Below, in pieces: positions 1 through 10,390 of a DNA stretch of 64,000 nt. The stretch spans positions 1 through 64,000 of the forward strand of contig JANYKW010000079.1 in the NCBI GenBank assembly GCA_025358025.1. The letters are read 5' to 3'. Source of the stretch: Bacteroidia bacterium (GTDB lineage Bacteria; Bacteroidota; Bacteroidia; Bacteroidales; Prolixibacteraceae). The notes under the pieces were generated by a model. The model saw nothing but the letters and a program-made list of their open reading frames with translations, was not told the DNA's origin and made no database searches. Each line of letters opens with the position of its first letter. Within the stretch, counting starts at the first letter, position 1. A program made the position numbers and the translations under genes.

Positions 1-28
1 GTGCTCTGGCCAACTGAGCTAATTCGGC
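1..28 (-). tRNA. 5' part of a tRNA truncated by the window edge
   Basis: Reverse complement reads GCCGAATTAGCTCAGTTGGCCAGAGCAC, a typical acceptor stem + D-arm (TAGCTCAGTTGG..AGAGC); anticodon is outside the window. Confidence 0.65.
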
Positions 29-30
29 AA

Positions 31-132
31 GTGGGTAAGCTACCTGCATCGCACCGCTGCGACCATCTACCCTTGCTGTCTTCCGACCCTGGGGGAGTTC
101 GACAGGAGCTGATCGTGCAGGACTTACCCGCC
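31..132 (-). ncRNA. ffs: Bacterial small signal recognition particle RNA (4.5S-like)
   Basis: Reverse complement contains the SRP apical motif GGTCGGAAGACAGCAAGGGTAGA and complementary ends GCGGGTAAG...CTTACCCAC. Confidence 0.85.
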
Positions 133-329
133 GCAAAAGTAGGAAAAAATCGTTTTGTACCAAATAAAAAAAACCTTCCTGAAATATTTTTTGAAATATA
201 GATCACACTATTTTAGTTTACAATCAGTTAGAAAATTAAAATATTTTTTGCCTTTTCAGGACAATGGGGAACTTTTACTAAATTTAGGATATATTTGTTC
301 TCCATTTTGATAAAAAAACAGATCTCCGT

Positions 330-884
330 ATGGAACACGAACATCACTCAGTCAACCATTTCTCCATGATGCATGGCTTGTACGTCGGCCTGGCACTCAT
401 CATGAATCTGCTGATATTCTATGTTGCCGGTATTCCTTTTTCTGAAATTTCCGGACTTCTTACCTATGCCATTTTAATCGCAGGTATTGGATTTGCCATG
501 TGGACTTTTGCAAAGTTGAATACAGAAGAGGGACTTCCTTATTCCAGGGCTCTGGGTTTGGGCACCCTGGTCTCGCTTTTTGGTGGCCTGATCTTTGCTT
601 TCTTTACCTATATCCTGTACAAATTTATTGAGCCCGGACTGATCGAAAAAATGATGTCCATGATGGAGGAAAAAATGCTTGCACAGGGATATAAAGACGA
701 TTTCATTGAAAAAGCACTCGGAGCACAAAAGAATTTCATTACCCCCGCGATTATGTCATTCGGGCAGGTATTCACCATCACTTTTTTGGGCTTTGTCTTC
801 TCGCTGGTACTGGCAATATTTTTCAAAAAAGAACCGGAAAATCCGTTTTATGAAGTAGACAAGGATGAGGAAGGATACGAATAA
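330..884 (+). CDS. DUF4199-like membrane protein
   Basis: 184-aa ORF, four hydrophobic segments, Bacteroidota DUF4199-type layout. Confidence 0.75.
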   Translation: MEHEHHSVNHFSMMHGLYVGLALIMNLLIFYVAGIPFSEISGLLTYAILIAGIGFAMWTFAKLNTEEGLPYSRALGLGTLVSLFGGLIFAFFTYILYKFIEPGLIEKMMSMMEEKMLAQGYKDDFIEKALGAQKNFITPAIMSFGQVFTITFLGFVFSLVLAIFFKKEPENPFYEVDKDEEGYE

Positions 885-916
885 AACATCATTGAAACCT
901 TTCCTCTGTTTTGAAA

Positions 917-948
917 TTTATCATTCATCACTTATCATTCATCATTTT
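917..948. repeat. Two direct copies of TTATCATTCATCA (14-bp period) in the intergenic region
   Basis: Copies at 918-930 and 932-944 read directly. Confidence 0.85.
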
Positions 949-961
949 CTAATACCTGCGC

Positions 962-1921
962 ATGGATATTTCTGTAGTTGTACCGTTATACAATGAGGTG
1001 GAATCCTTACCCGAACTGAATACATGGATTGACAGGGTAATGCAAGCCAACTCCTTTTCCTATGAAATATGGTTCATTGACGATGGGAGTAAGGATGGAT
1101 CATGGAGATGGATTGAAGAACAATCCAATGTCAGTTCCACGGTGAATGGTGTACGTTTCAGGAGAAATTACGGAAAATCTGCAGCCTTGCATACCGGATT
1201 TGAAGAGGCAAGCGGAGAGGTTGTTATTACCATGGATGCCGACCTCCAGGATAGTCCCGATGAGATACCCGGACTTTACAGGATGATTAAGGAGGAGGGT
1301 TTTGACATGGTATCCGGATGGAAAAAAAAACGTTTTGACCCCCTCTCCAAAAGATTACCCAGCAAACTGTACAACGCTGCCGCCAGCAAGGTAACAGGAA
1401 TTAAATTACACGATTTCAACTGCGGTTTAAAGGCTTATCGCAACGAGGTGGTGAAAAGTATTGAAGTCTATGGTGAGATGCACCGTTACATACCATACAT
1501 GGCCAAACAGGCCGGTTTCTCAAAGATAGGCGAGATGGTAGTGCAGCACCAGGCACGGAAATATGGCTCCACCAAATTTGGATTGAGCCGTTTTATCTTC
1601 GGATACCTCGACCTGATGTCTATTTCTTTTATATCCAGATTTGGAAAGCGCCCCATGCACCTCTTCGGAACCCTCGGATCGTTGATGTTTATGATTGGTT
1701 TCCTTTCAATTGCATGGTTGGGAGGGTATAAAATTTATCAGCAATTACATGGTATCCTGGTTGAACGGGTCACGCAGAGTCCCTACTTTTATCTGGCACT
1801 TACATCCATGATTCTTGGAACCCAACTTTTTCTATCCGGATTCCTGGGCGAGCTGATTTCCCGCTCCGCCGCCGAACGCAATCTTTACCTGGTAGATAAG
1901 AAAACAAAGGTTAAAGGTTGA
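962..1921 (+). CDS. Family 2 glycosyltransferase (DPM1/GtrB-like) with C-terminal TM helices
   Basis: VVPLYNEVESLPEL, DDGSKDGS, MDADLQDSPDEIP motifs. Confidence 0.9.
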   Translation: MDISVVVPLYNEVESLPELNTWIDRVMQANSFSYEIWFIDDGSKDGSWRWIEEQSNVSSTVNGVRFRRNYGKSAALHTGFEEASGEVVITMDADLQDSPDEIPGLYRMIKEEGFDMVSGWKKKRFDPLSKRLPSKLYNAAASKVTGIKLHDFNCGLKAYRNEVVKSIEVYGEMHRYIPYMAKQAGFSKIGEMVVQHQARKYGSTKFGLSRFIFGYLDLMSISFISRFGKRPMHLFGTLGSLMFMIGFLSIAWLGGYKIYQQLHGILVERVTQSPYFYLALTSMILGTQLFLSGFLGELISRSAAERNLYLVDKKTKVKG

Positions 1922-2057
1922 AGGAAAAAGGATAAAGGTTAAAGGATATAGTGGAAGGATAAAGTGGAAGGCTGAAAATTCTTTTATGTTTCGAGGTGAA
2001 TTCAAATCATAAGGTTCTTAACTTTATCTTTTACCCATTAGCCTTTAGCCTTTATTA
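1906..2057. repeat. Inverted pair of heptamer arrays (AAAGGTT/AAAGGAT versus AGCCTTT), spanning stop codon to start codon
   Basis: Left arm AAAGGTTAAAGGTTGAAGGAAAAAGGATAAAGGTTAA; right arm reverse complement AAAGGCTAAAGGCTAATGGGTAAAAGATAAAGTTAA. Confidence 0.8.
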
Positions 2058-2059
2058 GC

Positions 2060-3787
2060 ATGGAACTCTCTGTATTAAAGGACATAGTCATCATATTTGC
2101 GCTTGCATCCTTTGTAAACTATCTGTTTACCCGGATTAAAGTACCAACTATTATCGGCTATATGCTGACAGGTGTACTTGTTGGTCCCAAGCTGATGGGT
2201 ATTATCAAAGCTCCGCAAGAGATTGAGCTGATGGCTGACATCGGCGTTGTCCTGCTGCTTTTTATGATTGGCATGGAGTTTTCGCTCAACCATCTTTTCA
2301 AAATCAGGCGAAGGGTATTTTTGGGTGGTTTTTTACAGCTATCGCTAACTTCACTTCTTACGACACTCCTGGTTCATGCCTACGATCTCAATTGGAAAGC
2401 CTCACTCTTTATCGGATTCCTGACAGCCCTGAGCAGTACTGCAATCGTATTGAAAATTCTGCAGGATCGTTCCGAGATCACCTCAAATTATGGAAGGACT
2501 GTTTTAGGAATCCTCATTTTCCAGGACATTATTTTAGTTCCCCTCATGCTTTTTACCCCATTTCTGGGAGGAGGTGAAATAGATTACGGAGGTCAGCTTC
2601 TTTTGCTGGCACTTAAATCAATTTTTATCATCGGATTTCTATATGTTGGAAATCGTTGGCTGATGCCGATAATGTTGCATAAAATTGCCATGACCCGCAA
2701 CCACGAGCTATTTATGATGATTGTCCTGCTTATCTGCCTCTCTGTTGCACTTATGACCTATCAAATGGGGATGCCTCTTGCATTCGGGGCATTTCTGGCA
2801 GGACTGATGATATCAGAGTCAGAATATAGCCATGATGCTTTTGGCAATCTGGTCACCTTCCGGGACACTTTTACCAGCTTCTTTTTTGTCTCGATCGGTA
2901 TGATGCTGGACCTGGGATTTGTTGCCGGGCATTTTGCATTTATAGCTATAGCCGTAACGATCTTAGTGCTCCTTAAAATACTGGTGGGTGGGCTGACCGC
3001 TTTCTTGCTCGGACATACCTTCAGAGGAACGGTTCTGGTTGGTATTGCACTCAGTCAGGTAGGAGAATTCTCCTTTATCCTGGCCAAACTTGGCAAAGAT
3101 TTCTCTATTCTGGAAAATTACTATTACCAGACTTTTCTGGCTATAGCAGTCATTACCATGTCAATTTCTCCTTTCATTATCCGACTTGGCACCCGGATTA
3201 CAAACCAGCTTCTCAGGCTTCCTATTCCGAAACGGATGATCGAAGGACTATTTCCGCTAAAACAGATAGAGATTCCTCTCCTCCAAAACCATCTGGTACT
3301 AATCGGTAAAGATTCGCGTGCCCTGAACCTCTCTAAAATGGCCAGATACTACAATCTTCCCTATGTGTCCATCATCTTTGATCCGGAGATTGCCCGTCAA
3401 CGACAGGAAAAAGGAGAAATTGTTGTGTATGGAGATGCCTTCAATATCCCGATTCTACAAAAGGCTTATGTTGGAAGTGCCCATATCGTAGTCATCTCCA
3501 TTGGAAAACTTGAGGTACTGAAGGTAATCATTGACAAAGTCAGGCAATTAAACAAACACGTGGCTATAGTGGTACGCACCAGGCACATCGAAGACATAGA
3601 AGTGCTCTACAATATTGGTGCAACTCAGGTGATTCCTGAAGAATTCGAAACTGCAATTGATCTTTTCGAGCGTGTGATGAGCAATTTCCTTCTGCCCCGC
3701 AAAGAGGTAGACGATGCCATCGATCAGATCCGAAGTCATCATTATGGAATCTTTCTGGAAGAGAATGGCACGACCCATTTGCCATAA
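2060..3787 (+). CDS. CPA2-family cation:proton antiporter (KefB-like) with C-terminal TrkA-N-like domain
   Basis: Na/H exchanger-type TM region (GYMLTGVLVGP, ALSSTAIVLKIL, GAFLAGLMIS) and C-terminal regulatory domain. Confidence 0.88.
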   Translation: MELSVLKDIVIIFALASFVNYLFTRIKVPTIIGYMLTGVLVGPKLMGIIKAPQEIELMADIGVVLLLFMIGMEFSLNHLFKIRRRVFLGGFLQLSLTSLLTTLLVHAYDLNWKASLFIGFLTALSSTAIVLKILQDRSEITSNYGRTVLGILIFQDIILVPLMLFTPFLGGGEIDYGGQLLLLALKSIFIIGFLYVGNRWLMPIMLHKIAMTRNHELFMMIVLLICLSVALMTYQMGMPLAFGAFLAGLMISESEYSHDAFGNLVTFRDTFTSFFFVSIGMMLDLGFVAGHFAFIAIAVTILVLLKILVGGLTAFLLGHTFRGTVLVGIALSQVGEFSFILAKLGKDFSILENYYYQTFLAIAVITMSISPFIIRLGTRITNQLLRLPIPKRMIEGLFPLKQIEIPLLQNHLVLIGKDSRALNLSKMARYYNLPYVSIIFDPEIARQRQEKGEIVVYGDAFNIPILQKAYVGSAHIVVISIGKLEVLKVIIDKVRQLNKHVAIVVRTRHIEDIEVLYNIGATQVIPEEFETAIDLFERVMSNFLLPRKEVDDAIDQIRSHHYGIFLEENGTTHLP

Positions 3788-4100
3788 TCTCTGTATATCT
3801 GAATCATTATTTGTATTTATTCTAAATGCCAAATCAAATAGTAGTGTATTTATTTGATTTTCTGTTATTTAGGCGGTATTGCTATTTATACAAAAATTCT
3901 TGTTTATTTATTTGGAAAACACAGGCAAACGAATATAAATTTGATTGTTTTTATTTAGTCTATTTTAATATTACACTCTAAGAACTTAATAATATTTTCA
4001 TTCTTCATTGCATTGGGTTTTTGATGCAACCCCAAATGCGCTTTAAATTTTTCGTATCATTTTTTACACTTCTAGCTATTATTTACGCAATTCAAATTTT

Positions 4101-4715
4101 ATGGCGATGAAAAAATTAAATTATTCACCCGTTATCGTATGGTTGGTTGCTACTGTTTTTGCAATCTCCTGTACAAAAGAATCTGCTCCATTAGCGGCAG
4201 TCGATCCTCTTGCAACCTCTTCACTTCAATCGTCCATCCCAGAAATTGGTGGTTTGATTGATTTGGGTCTCATCAATTCCGAAACCAGGGTCATGGCAAC
4301 AACTTTCAATACAAAGAGTGTCGAACTCGATGGGGAGAATGTTGATTTGATGCAATCACCAGCACAGGTTACTCTTACTATTTATGTGAATCAAGATGCC
4401 CAGATCCCGGCTGGAGAATACGCCTTTTCAAATTCGATTACAAAATTCCCATTTAGTTTTGATTGAGCAGTTTTTGTTGGTGGTACTGACCCAAATGGGG
4501 TTGATATTGTCTCGGAAAGAATAGTTGACGGAACGGTATTTGTTGCCAGGGAAAACCAAGATTATTCATTTCAGGTGCAAGGTCATCTTGAATCAGGAAA
4601 GATGTTTTCGGCCAGTGTCAAAGGGATATTGACCTATAATGACAATCCCATATACAATGGCAGTGACACAAAACCAGATGATAACACAAATACAGGCAAC
4701 AACGGAGGGTATTGA
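4101..4715 (+). pseudogene. Putative secreted lipoprotein interrupted by an in-frame TGA at 4464-4466
   Basis: 121-aa ORF ends in TGA; the same frame continues open for 82 codons (AVFVGGTDPNGVDIVSERIVDG...NTGNNGGY) to TGA at 4713-4715. Confidence 0.7.
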
Positions 4716-4750
4716 TTCCCTGAGAAAACTAATTCACTCCCGTTTCGCGA

Positions 4751-7552
4751 TTAAAGAATGAAAGTCCATGAAGCAAAATATTGAGAACCAATATATCCGG
4801 TTCCCGGAGCGCTTGAATATTCATGTCCTCCAATATTAGCTCCGCCAAGCTTAATGACAGATTTCCACTTCAGGATGGAATAATTAATCTGGGCATCCAG
4901 AACGGTACTGGAAGGCACCATAGCATCCTGGAAACTTGATTCCCAGAGATATTCGGTATTCCACCTGATGTTAACGTTAAATCCAAAATTTTTAAAAACA
5001 TTTGGATTACCAACTGATGCTTTAATTTTATGTTCGGGGGTATTGAACCCTGCTTCGTAATCGGGGTCGGATGCCTGGTCAAAATTAAATTTAGACCAGG
5101 TATAATTCAGACCAACCATATAGTGGTCGAAAATTTCGGATGATAAGCCCGCTCCAATCCCATAGGACGACACCTCTGAATTTGTGTTTGTATAAACCTG
5201 AAATGGTTTATAATCTCCACTACTAAGTGCAATTAAGGCATTGGGCTGTTTAACAACAGGATGAATATCCGAAAGATCAGCTTTCCCATAAAGTGGCACC
5301 ACAACGGTCTTATTTCCAATAAAATCATTGTATTTATTGTAATAACTGCTCAGATCCATTGAAATTCTTCCAATCGCACCTCTGTATCCGATTTCATAAG
5401 CGGCCACCTTTTCGGGTTGGACATAATGAAAATTAGACTTCTGAGGAGCACCCTTCAAAATAGATGAATAAGAAAACGCGTTTTCATAGGCAGCTCTGCC
5501 CGACAATACTACAGGAGAAGGAAATCCCAACGCCTTACCAGTAGCACTTACTGTTAAAGGATTCGTTTTATATCTGTCCATATTGTCCGGAGCAGATCCT
5601 ACCAGGATAGCCCTTCCGGCATCCAATCCAATATACAAATCCTGGGTTGTAGGGTTTCTGAATCCGGTTTGGTACGAGGCTCTGAAATTATGGTTTTTCC
5701 TTTCACCGGCAGAATAAGCGAAAGAAATCCGTGGTGAGACATGCCCGTCAAAGTTTTTGGCCTTATCATAACGTATTGATCCCGTAAATTTCAAACGGTC
5801 TTCTGCAAATTTCTTTTGAATTTGCGTATAAGCTCCAATCTCATTGTATGTTATTGGCCCATCATAATCGGTAAAAATGGTTCCGGAGGAATTTAATGAA
5901 TATTCCCTCCAGGTGCCCCCAACCTGAATATCTGCAAATTTGACTAATTGATTGAAATTGTAATTTGCATCCACATTATAGATTCTGGTATTATCCACAA
6001 ATTTTGCTCCGGTAGCCAGGCTTGGATCTGATATTATCTTCCCAAAAGCAGTGTTAAATTGTGAAGTACCGGGCACTAAGGCACCGATTTGCGCAAAATC
6101 CCTGGATGCCTGATGTATTGCAGCGGGATTAGGAGTTCCACCGGCCATGATTGTCCCTACAAAAGTCTGGACATACTTGGTTGCATATTCAGTAAACCAT
6201 TGTGTGTCGGACTTCCAGCTCCTATTGAGATTAATTGCTGCAAATCTTGTGTCATAGGAATCTCCTGCTGATTCACCTGTTGTATAAGCTCTTACAAAGA
6301 AATGATCGTTGCTTACTTCCAATTTATGTTGTGTCATGGTGAAATCCTGAATGGAATAACGGTTAGCACCCTGATAAATTGTGTTCCCCTTTCCGAATTT
6401 GCCATTGTAAACAATTTCCAGATCATCACCTTTGGGGCGATAATTTAAAGAAACATCACCTTTAATACTTTTTGCTGTGTAATCAATTAAATCAACCTCA
6501 TTGTACCCTGTCCTTGAAACAATCTGGGTTCCCAATAAACCAGCTATCGGCGCAGGGACGCCGGCGGCCAGTGCAGCTTTTGTTAAATCCAATTTTGTTG
6601 ATACTTCATCACCATATACATTTAAACCATCATAAGCAGGATTGCTCCTGGTTGAACCGGGACTGTAATAGTCCGCGTAATCTGTAGCATACCATTCTGT
6701 CCCATTTAAAAAAGAAAATGATGCCTTTGCTGCAAATTTATCACTGAAGGCTTTGGCAATCCTTACTCCGGCATCCACAAACAGGTTGGTTCCTGCAGCT
6801 TTTTGACTTGTATATCCAGTTTTGCCATAAAAACTTACCCCTTGAAAATCAAATGGATTCTTGCTTTTCATGAACAACATCCCATTAAATGCATTGGCTC
6901 CATACAAAGCCGACGATGCACCAGGAAGAACTTCTACTGTATTAACGTCAAGTTCAGACATCCCAAGCATGTTTCCAATCGGAAAATTAAGCGCGGGGGA
7001 AGAATTATCCATTCCATCAACCATCTGAACAAACCGGGTATTGGCAAAGGTTGCGAATCCACGGGTGTTAATCGACTTAAAAGTGAAACTATTTGTGTTC
7101 ACATCCACTCCTTTCAAATTCTCCAGTCCATCATAAAAACTTGGAGATGAGGTATTTTGGATATCCTTTATATCCATCCTTTCGATAGAAACCGGAGACT
7201 CCATAATTCGCTCCGGATTTCTTGAGGCAGAAACGATTACCTCTTCTAACTGCGTGTCCATCTCCTTTAGACTCAATTTTACAGGTTGGGAAATGTTCTT
7301 AACTTCCACCGTGCTGGATACATAACCCACCATAGAAATTCTCACTTTAAAGGGAGCCTTCAAACTTACCTTTAGTGCAAAATTACCTTCAGCATCTGTC
7401 ATTGTCCCGATGGATTTCCCTTCTACAATAATGGTTGCTCCAGACATCGGGTCACCGGTTTTTGCATCTTTTATATTGCCAGTAATGGTTGATTGAGCAA
7501 ATAGTGCAGCTCCTGAAATAAACACAAAAAATAAGGTAGATAGAATTTTCAT
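4751..7552 (-). CDS. TonB-dependent outer-membrane receptor with N-terminal carboxypeptidase-D-like domain
   Basis: Signal peptide MKILSTLFFVFISGAALFAQ (ORF track start at 7636 is probably too early), CarboxypepD_reg-like domain, plug motif and beta-barrel C-terminus. Confidence 0.9.
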   Translation of the reverse strand: MKILSTLFFVFISGAALFAQSTITGNIKDAKTGDPMSGATIIVEGKSIGTMTDAEGNFALKVSLKAPFKVRISMVGYVSSTVEVKNISQPVKLSLKEMDTQLEEVIVSASRNPERIMESPVSIERMDIKDIQNTSSPSFYDGLENLKGVDVNTNSFTFKSINTRGFATFANTRFVQMVDGMDNSSPALNFPIGNMLGMSELDVNTVEVLPGASSALYGANAFNGMLFMKSKNPFDFQGVSFYGKTGYTSQKAAGTNLFVDAGVRIAKAFSDKFAAKASFSFLNGTEWYATDYADYYSPGSTRSNPAYDGLNVYGDEVSTKLDLTKAALAAGVPAPIAGLLGTQIVSRTGYNEVDLIDYTAKSIKGDVSLNYRPKGDDLEIVYNGKFGKGNTIYQGANRYSIQDFTMTQHKLEVSNDHFFVRAYTTGESAGDSYDTRFAAINLNRSWKSDTQWFTEYATKYVQTFVGTIMAGGTPNPAAIHQASRDFAQIGALVPGTSQFNTAFGKIISDPSLATGAKFVDNTRIYNVDANYNFNQLVKFADIQVGGTWREYSLNSSGTIFTDYDGPITYNEIGAYTQIQKKFAEDRLKFTGSIRYDKAKNFDGHVSPRISFAYSAGERKNHNFRASYQTGFRNPTTQDLYIGLDAGRAILVGSAPDNMDRYKTNPLTVSATGKALGFPSPVVLSGRAAYENAFSYSSILKGAPQKSNFHYVQPEKVAAYEIGYRGAIGRISMDLSSYYNKYNDFIGNKTVVVPLYGKADLSDIHPVVKQPNALIALSSGDYKPFQVYTNTNSEVSSYGIGAGLSSEIFDHYMVGLNYTWSKFNFDQASDPDYEAGFNTPEHKIKASVGNPNVFKNFGFNVNIRWNTEYLWESSFQDAMVPSSTVLDAQINYSILKWKSVIKLGGANIGGHEYSSAPGTGYIGSQYFASWTFIL

Positions 7553-7934
7553 ACGCTTTTTATATTTTGAAAGTTTGGAATTTACATTTTTTTTATAATC
7601 ACTCTTAGGTAACCAGATTAAACTATTGCTGTACATTTTGAATAGCTAATGGTGTCAAATACAACATTATATTTTAATTCTTATCTTAGCAAAAATGAAA
7701 AACAAAGGTTTTTCAACAATCCGATATACTAATCCGGATGTCAAATGTAAAAAAATATTTTATTCCACCAAAAAAAGTCGAAAATAGTATATTGATAATA
7801 AGATCATTAGAGAGGTAAAATTAAATTGTTCGAATAAATTGTTTGGAAATTTAAAAAACCATGCATAGAGCAACTAAAAAATAGATACATGGTTAACTAT
7901 ATTGCTAACTTGCCGATAATCTAAAGCTTCCTTT

Positions 7935-10328
7935 ATGAAAAAATTACTGATAATTATCGTGGTGATTGGGGTAGTAGTGATTGGGGGATTGATCTTTCTT
8001 GACCATTTTAAAACCCGGGCCGTACCGGATTATAATAAAGACATCAAATTGTCCGGACTCACTGCCGACGTAACTGTGATCAGGGATTCATTCGCGATTC
8101 CCCATATTTATGCTGAGAACGAACATGATCTGTACCTTGCGGTGGGTTATGCCATGGCCCAGGACAGGCTTTGGCAAATGGACCTGCTCCGGCGGGTTAC
8201 GCAGGGCAGGCTGTCCGAGATTTTCGGAAAAGATTTGGTGGATGCAGATTTGCTTTTCCGCTCCTTGAGATTCACCGAAAAATCGAAAAAGGTAATTGGA
8301 GCGTCTGATCCAAATATACGTTCCTGCATTGAATCATTTGCCGATGGAGTGAACCAATATATTCAGCAGGCCGGTAAGAAGCTTCCACCGGAATTTGGTC
8401 TCCTGGGCTATCAACCAGAGCCCTGGCTGCCCGAGCATTCTCTAAACCTTATCGGATATATGGCCTGGGACCTTTCAACCGGTTGGCCTTGTGAGGTTTT
8501 ATTAGATCAGATGCGTCAGAAGCTGGGTGCGGATCTTTCCAGGTACATGGTGCCAAATATGGATTCCGTGCATAAAACCATTATTTATCCCGATTTTAAG
8601 CCAGACAAAGGCACCACTGAACTCCTCACAAAATTTTCTAAAACAGCTTCAATTGTCGATGAACTTGGGTTGGATGTTTTTCGGGGAAGCAACAACTGGG
8701 CAGTCTCAGGTAAGAAAAGTGTGACTGGCAAACCATTGCTGGCCAACGATATGCACCTGGGATTAAACATTCCGGGCATCTGGTACCAGATGCATCAGGT
8801 TATACCGGGAAAACTGAATGTGACCGGTGTGGTTCTCCCTGGAGAACCGATGGTCATTGCAGGCCACAACGATTCCATCGCGTGGGGATTTACCAATGTG
8901 ATGACCGATGATGCCGATTTTTACCAGGAAACCATCAATCCGCAGAATCCGGATCAGTATCGGTTGAATGGAGCCTGGAAAGATTTATTGAAGGTGGAAG
9001 AAAAAATAGGGATCAAGGACGGCGATTCCATGATTTACACCAACCGTTTCACCCATCGGGGGCCTATCATTTCTGCGCAGAAGAAGGTGAAAGATAAAGT
9101 TATATCGATGAGGTGGCTTGGTAATGAAGACAGCAACGAGATACAATCAGTCTACCTGCTAAACAGGGCATCGAACTGGGCAGATTTCAGGAATGCCCTG
9201 AGAACCTTCATGGCGGTTAATCAAAATGCGGTATATGCCGATGTCAATGGCAATATCGGACTACAATCGACCATCGGGATTCCGATCCGTGAGGGCAACC
9301 GGATCCTGGTTTATCCCGGCGATACTACTCGTTATGATTGGAAAGGTTTCGTACCCTTCGATGAGTTGCCCTATACATACAACCCCGAATGCGGTTTTGT
9401 TGCATCGGCGAACTGCAGGACTGCGCCGTCTGATTATCCCTATTATATCAGTGATTGGTACATCTTACCTTATCGCATGGACCGGATTGTTGAGATGTTG
9501 AAGGAGAAGGAAAAATTATCTGCCACCGATTTCCAGCGGATGCAAGGTGATCAGAAATCGAAGATGGCAGAAAAATTCACCCGCTATTTCCTTTCGCATC
9601 TGAGCGTAAAATCCGGTTTATCTGAATCAGAAAAATCGGTTTATAACCTGATGGAAAAATGGGATTACACCCTTCTGAAAGAACATCCGGAAGCCTTGAT
9701 ATTTGAAAAGTGGTATTACCTCACCGGTGTTAATCTCGTTAAGGATCAAATGGATTCATTGCTTTTGACCCAATTCACGGGCCAGAAAATATTTTTTGAA
9801 AATTTCATGGAAAATATGCTTATATCACCGGGTGATACCTGGGCTGACGATATAAGCACCAAAGGGGTGACCGAGACTTTTGGGGATATTATCGGACGCT
9901 CCTTCCAACAGACAGTTAAGGAACTTACTTTAAAGTTTGGCAACCAACCCACGGCCTGGAAGTGGGGAGAATCCCACCTCTTTACGCTGGCACATCCCTT
10001 GTCGAAAGTCAAAATCCTTGATAAAGTATTTCGCTTAAGCAGGGGCCCTTACCCTGTTGGAGGAAGTTTCCATACGGTCGGACCCTATGAAAATCAGTTA
10101 AATAAGAACTCAGAAGTCAATCATGGTGCCTCCGAGCGTCACATTTTCGATGCCGGCAACTGGGATCAGTCACTCACAGTTATCCCTACCGGAACCTCTG
10201 GTATTCCAGCCAGCAAACACTATTGTGATCAGACAGAATTATATGTAACCAACAGATATCATGCCGATTATGTCACAAAACCTAAAGTAGAAGGAGCAAT
10301 GATGTACCGGATGAAATTTACGCGATAA
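7935..10328 (+). CDS. Penicillin acylase family protein (N-terminal nucleophile hydrolase)
   Basis: Alpha-chain IPHIYAENEHDLYLAVGYAMAQDRLWQMD; beta-chain start GSNNWAVSGKKSVTGKPLLANDMHL. Confidence 0.9.
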   Translation: MKKLLIIIVVIGVVVIGGLIFLDHFKTRAVPDYNKDIKLSGLTADVTVIRDSFAIPHIYAENEHDLYLAVGYAMAQDRLWQMDLLRRVTQGRLSEIFGKDLVDADLLFRSLRFTEKSKKVIGASDPNIRSCIESFADGVNQYIQQAGKKLPPEFGLLGYQPEPWLPEHSLNLIGYMAWDLSTGWPCEVLLDQMRQKLGADLSRYMVPNMDSVHKTIIYPDFKPDKGTTELLTKFSKTASIVDELGLDVFRGSNNWAVSGKKSVTGKPLLANDMHLGLNIPGIWYQMHQVIPGKLNVTGVVLPGEPMVIAGHNDSIAWGFTNVMTDDADFYQETINPQNPDQYRLNGAWKDLLKVEEKIGIKDGDSMIYTNRFTHRGPIISAQKKVKDKVISMRWLGNEDSNEIQSVYLLNRASNWADFRNALRTFMAVNQNAVYADVNGNIGLQSTIGIPIREGNRILVYPGDTTRYDWKGFVPFDELPYTYNPECGFVASANCRTAPSDYPYYISDWYILPYRMDRIVEMLKEKEKLSATDFQRMQGDQKSKMAEKFTRYFLSHLSVKSGLSESEKSVYNLMEKWDYTLLKEHPEALIFEKWYYLTGVNLVKDQMDSLLLTQFTGQKIFFENFMENMLISPGDTWADDISTKGVTETFGDIIGRSFQQTVKELTLKFGNQPTAWKWGESHLFTLAHPLSKVKILDKVFRLSRGPYPVGGSFHTVGPYENQLNKNSEVNHGASERHIFDAGNWDQSLTVIPTGTSGIPASKHYCDQTELYVTNRYHADYVTKPKVEGAMMYRMKFTR

Positions 10329-10390
10329 CCGGGAGAAGGCCAAAAGGTAATTATACCGGATCCACTTTAAAAGCAGGCGTCATATCCACA

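Noticed and set aside
4010-4041. GCATTGGGTT...AACCCCAAATGC as a regulatory hairpin
   Set aside because: Stem needs two bulges and has no T-tract or associated motif
4464-4466. TGA as selenocysteine codon
   Set aside because: No SECIS-like structure recognised and protein family is a generic lipoprotein; nonsense mutation is simpler
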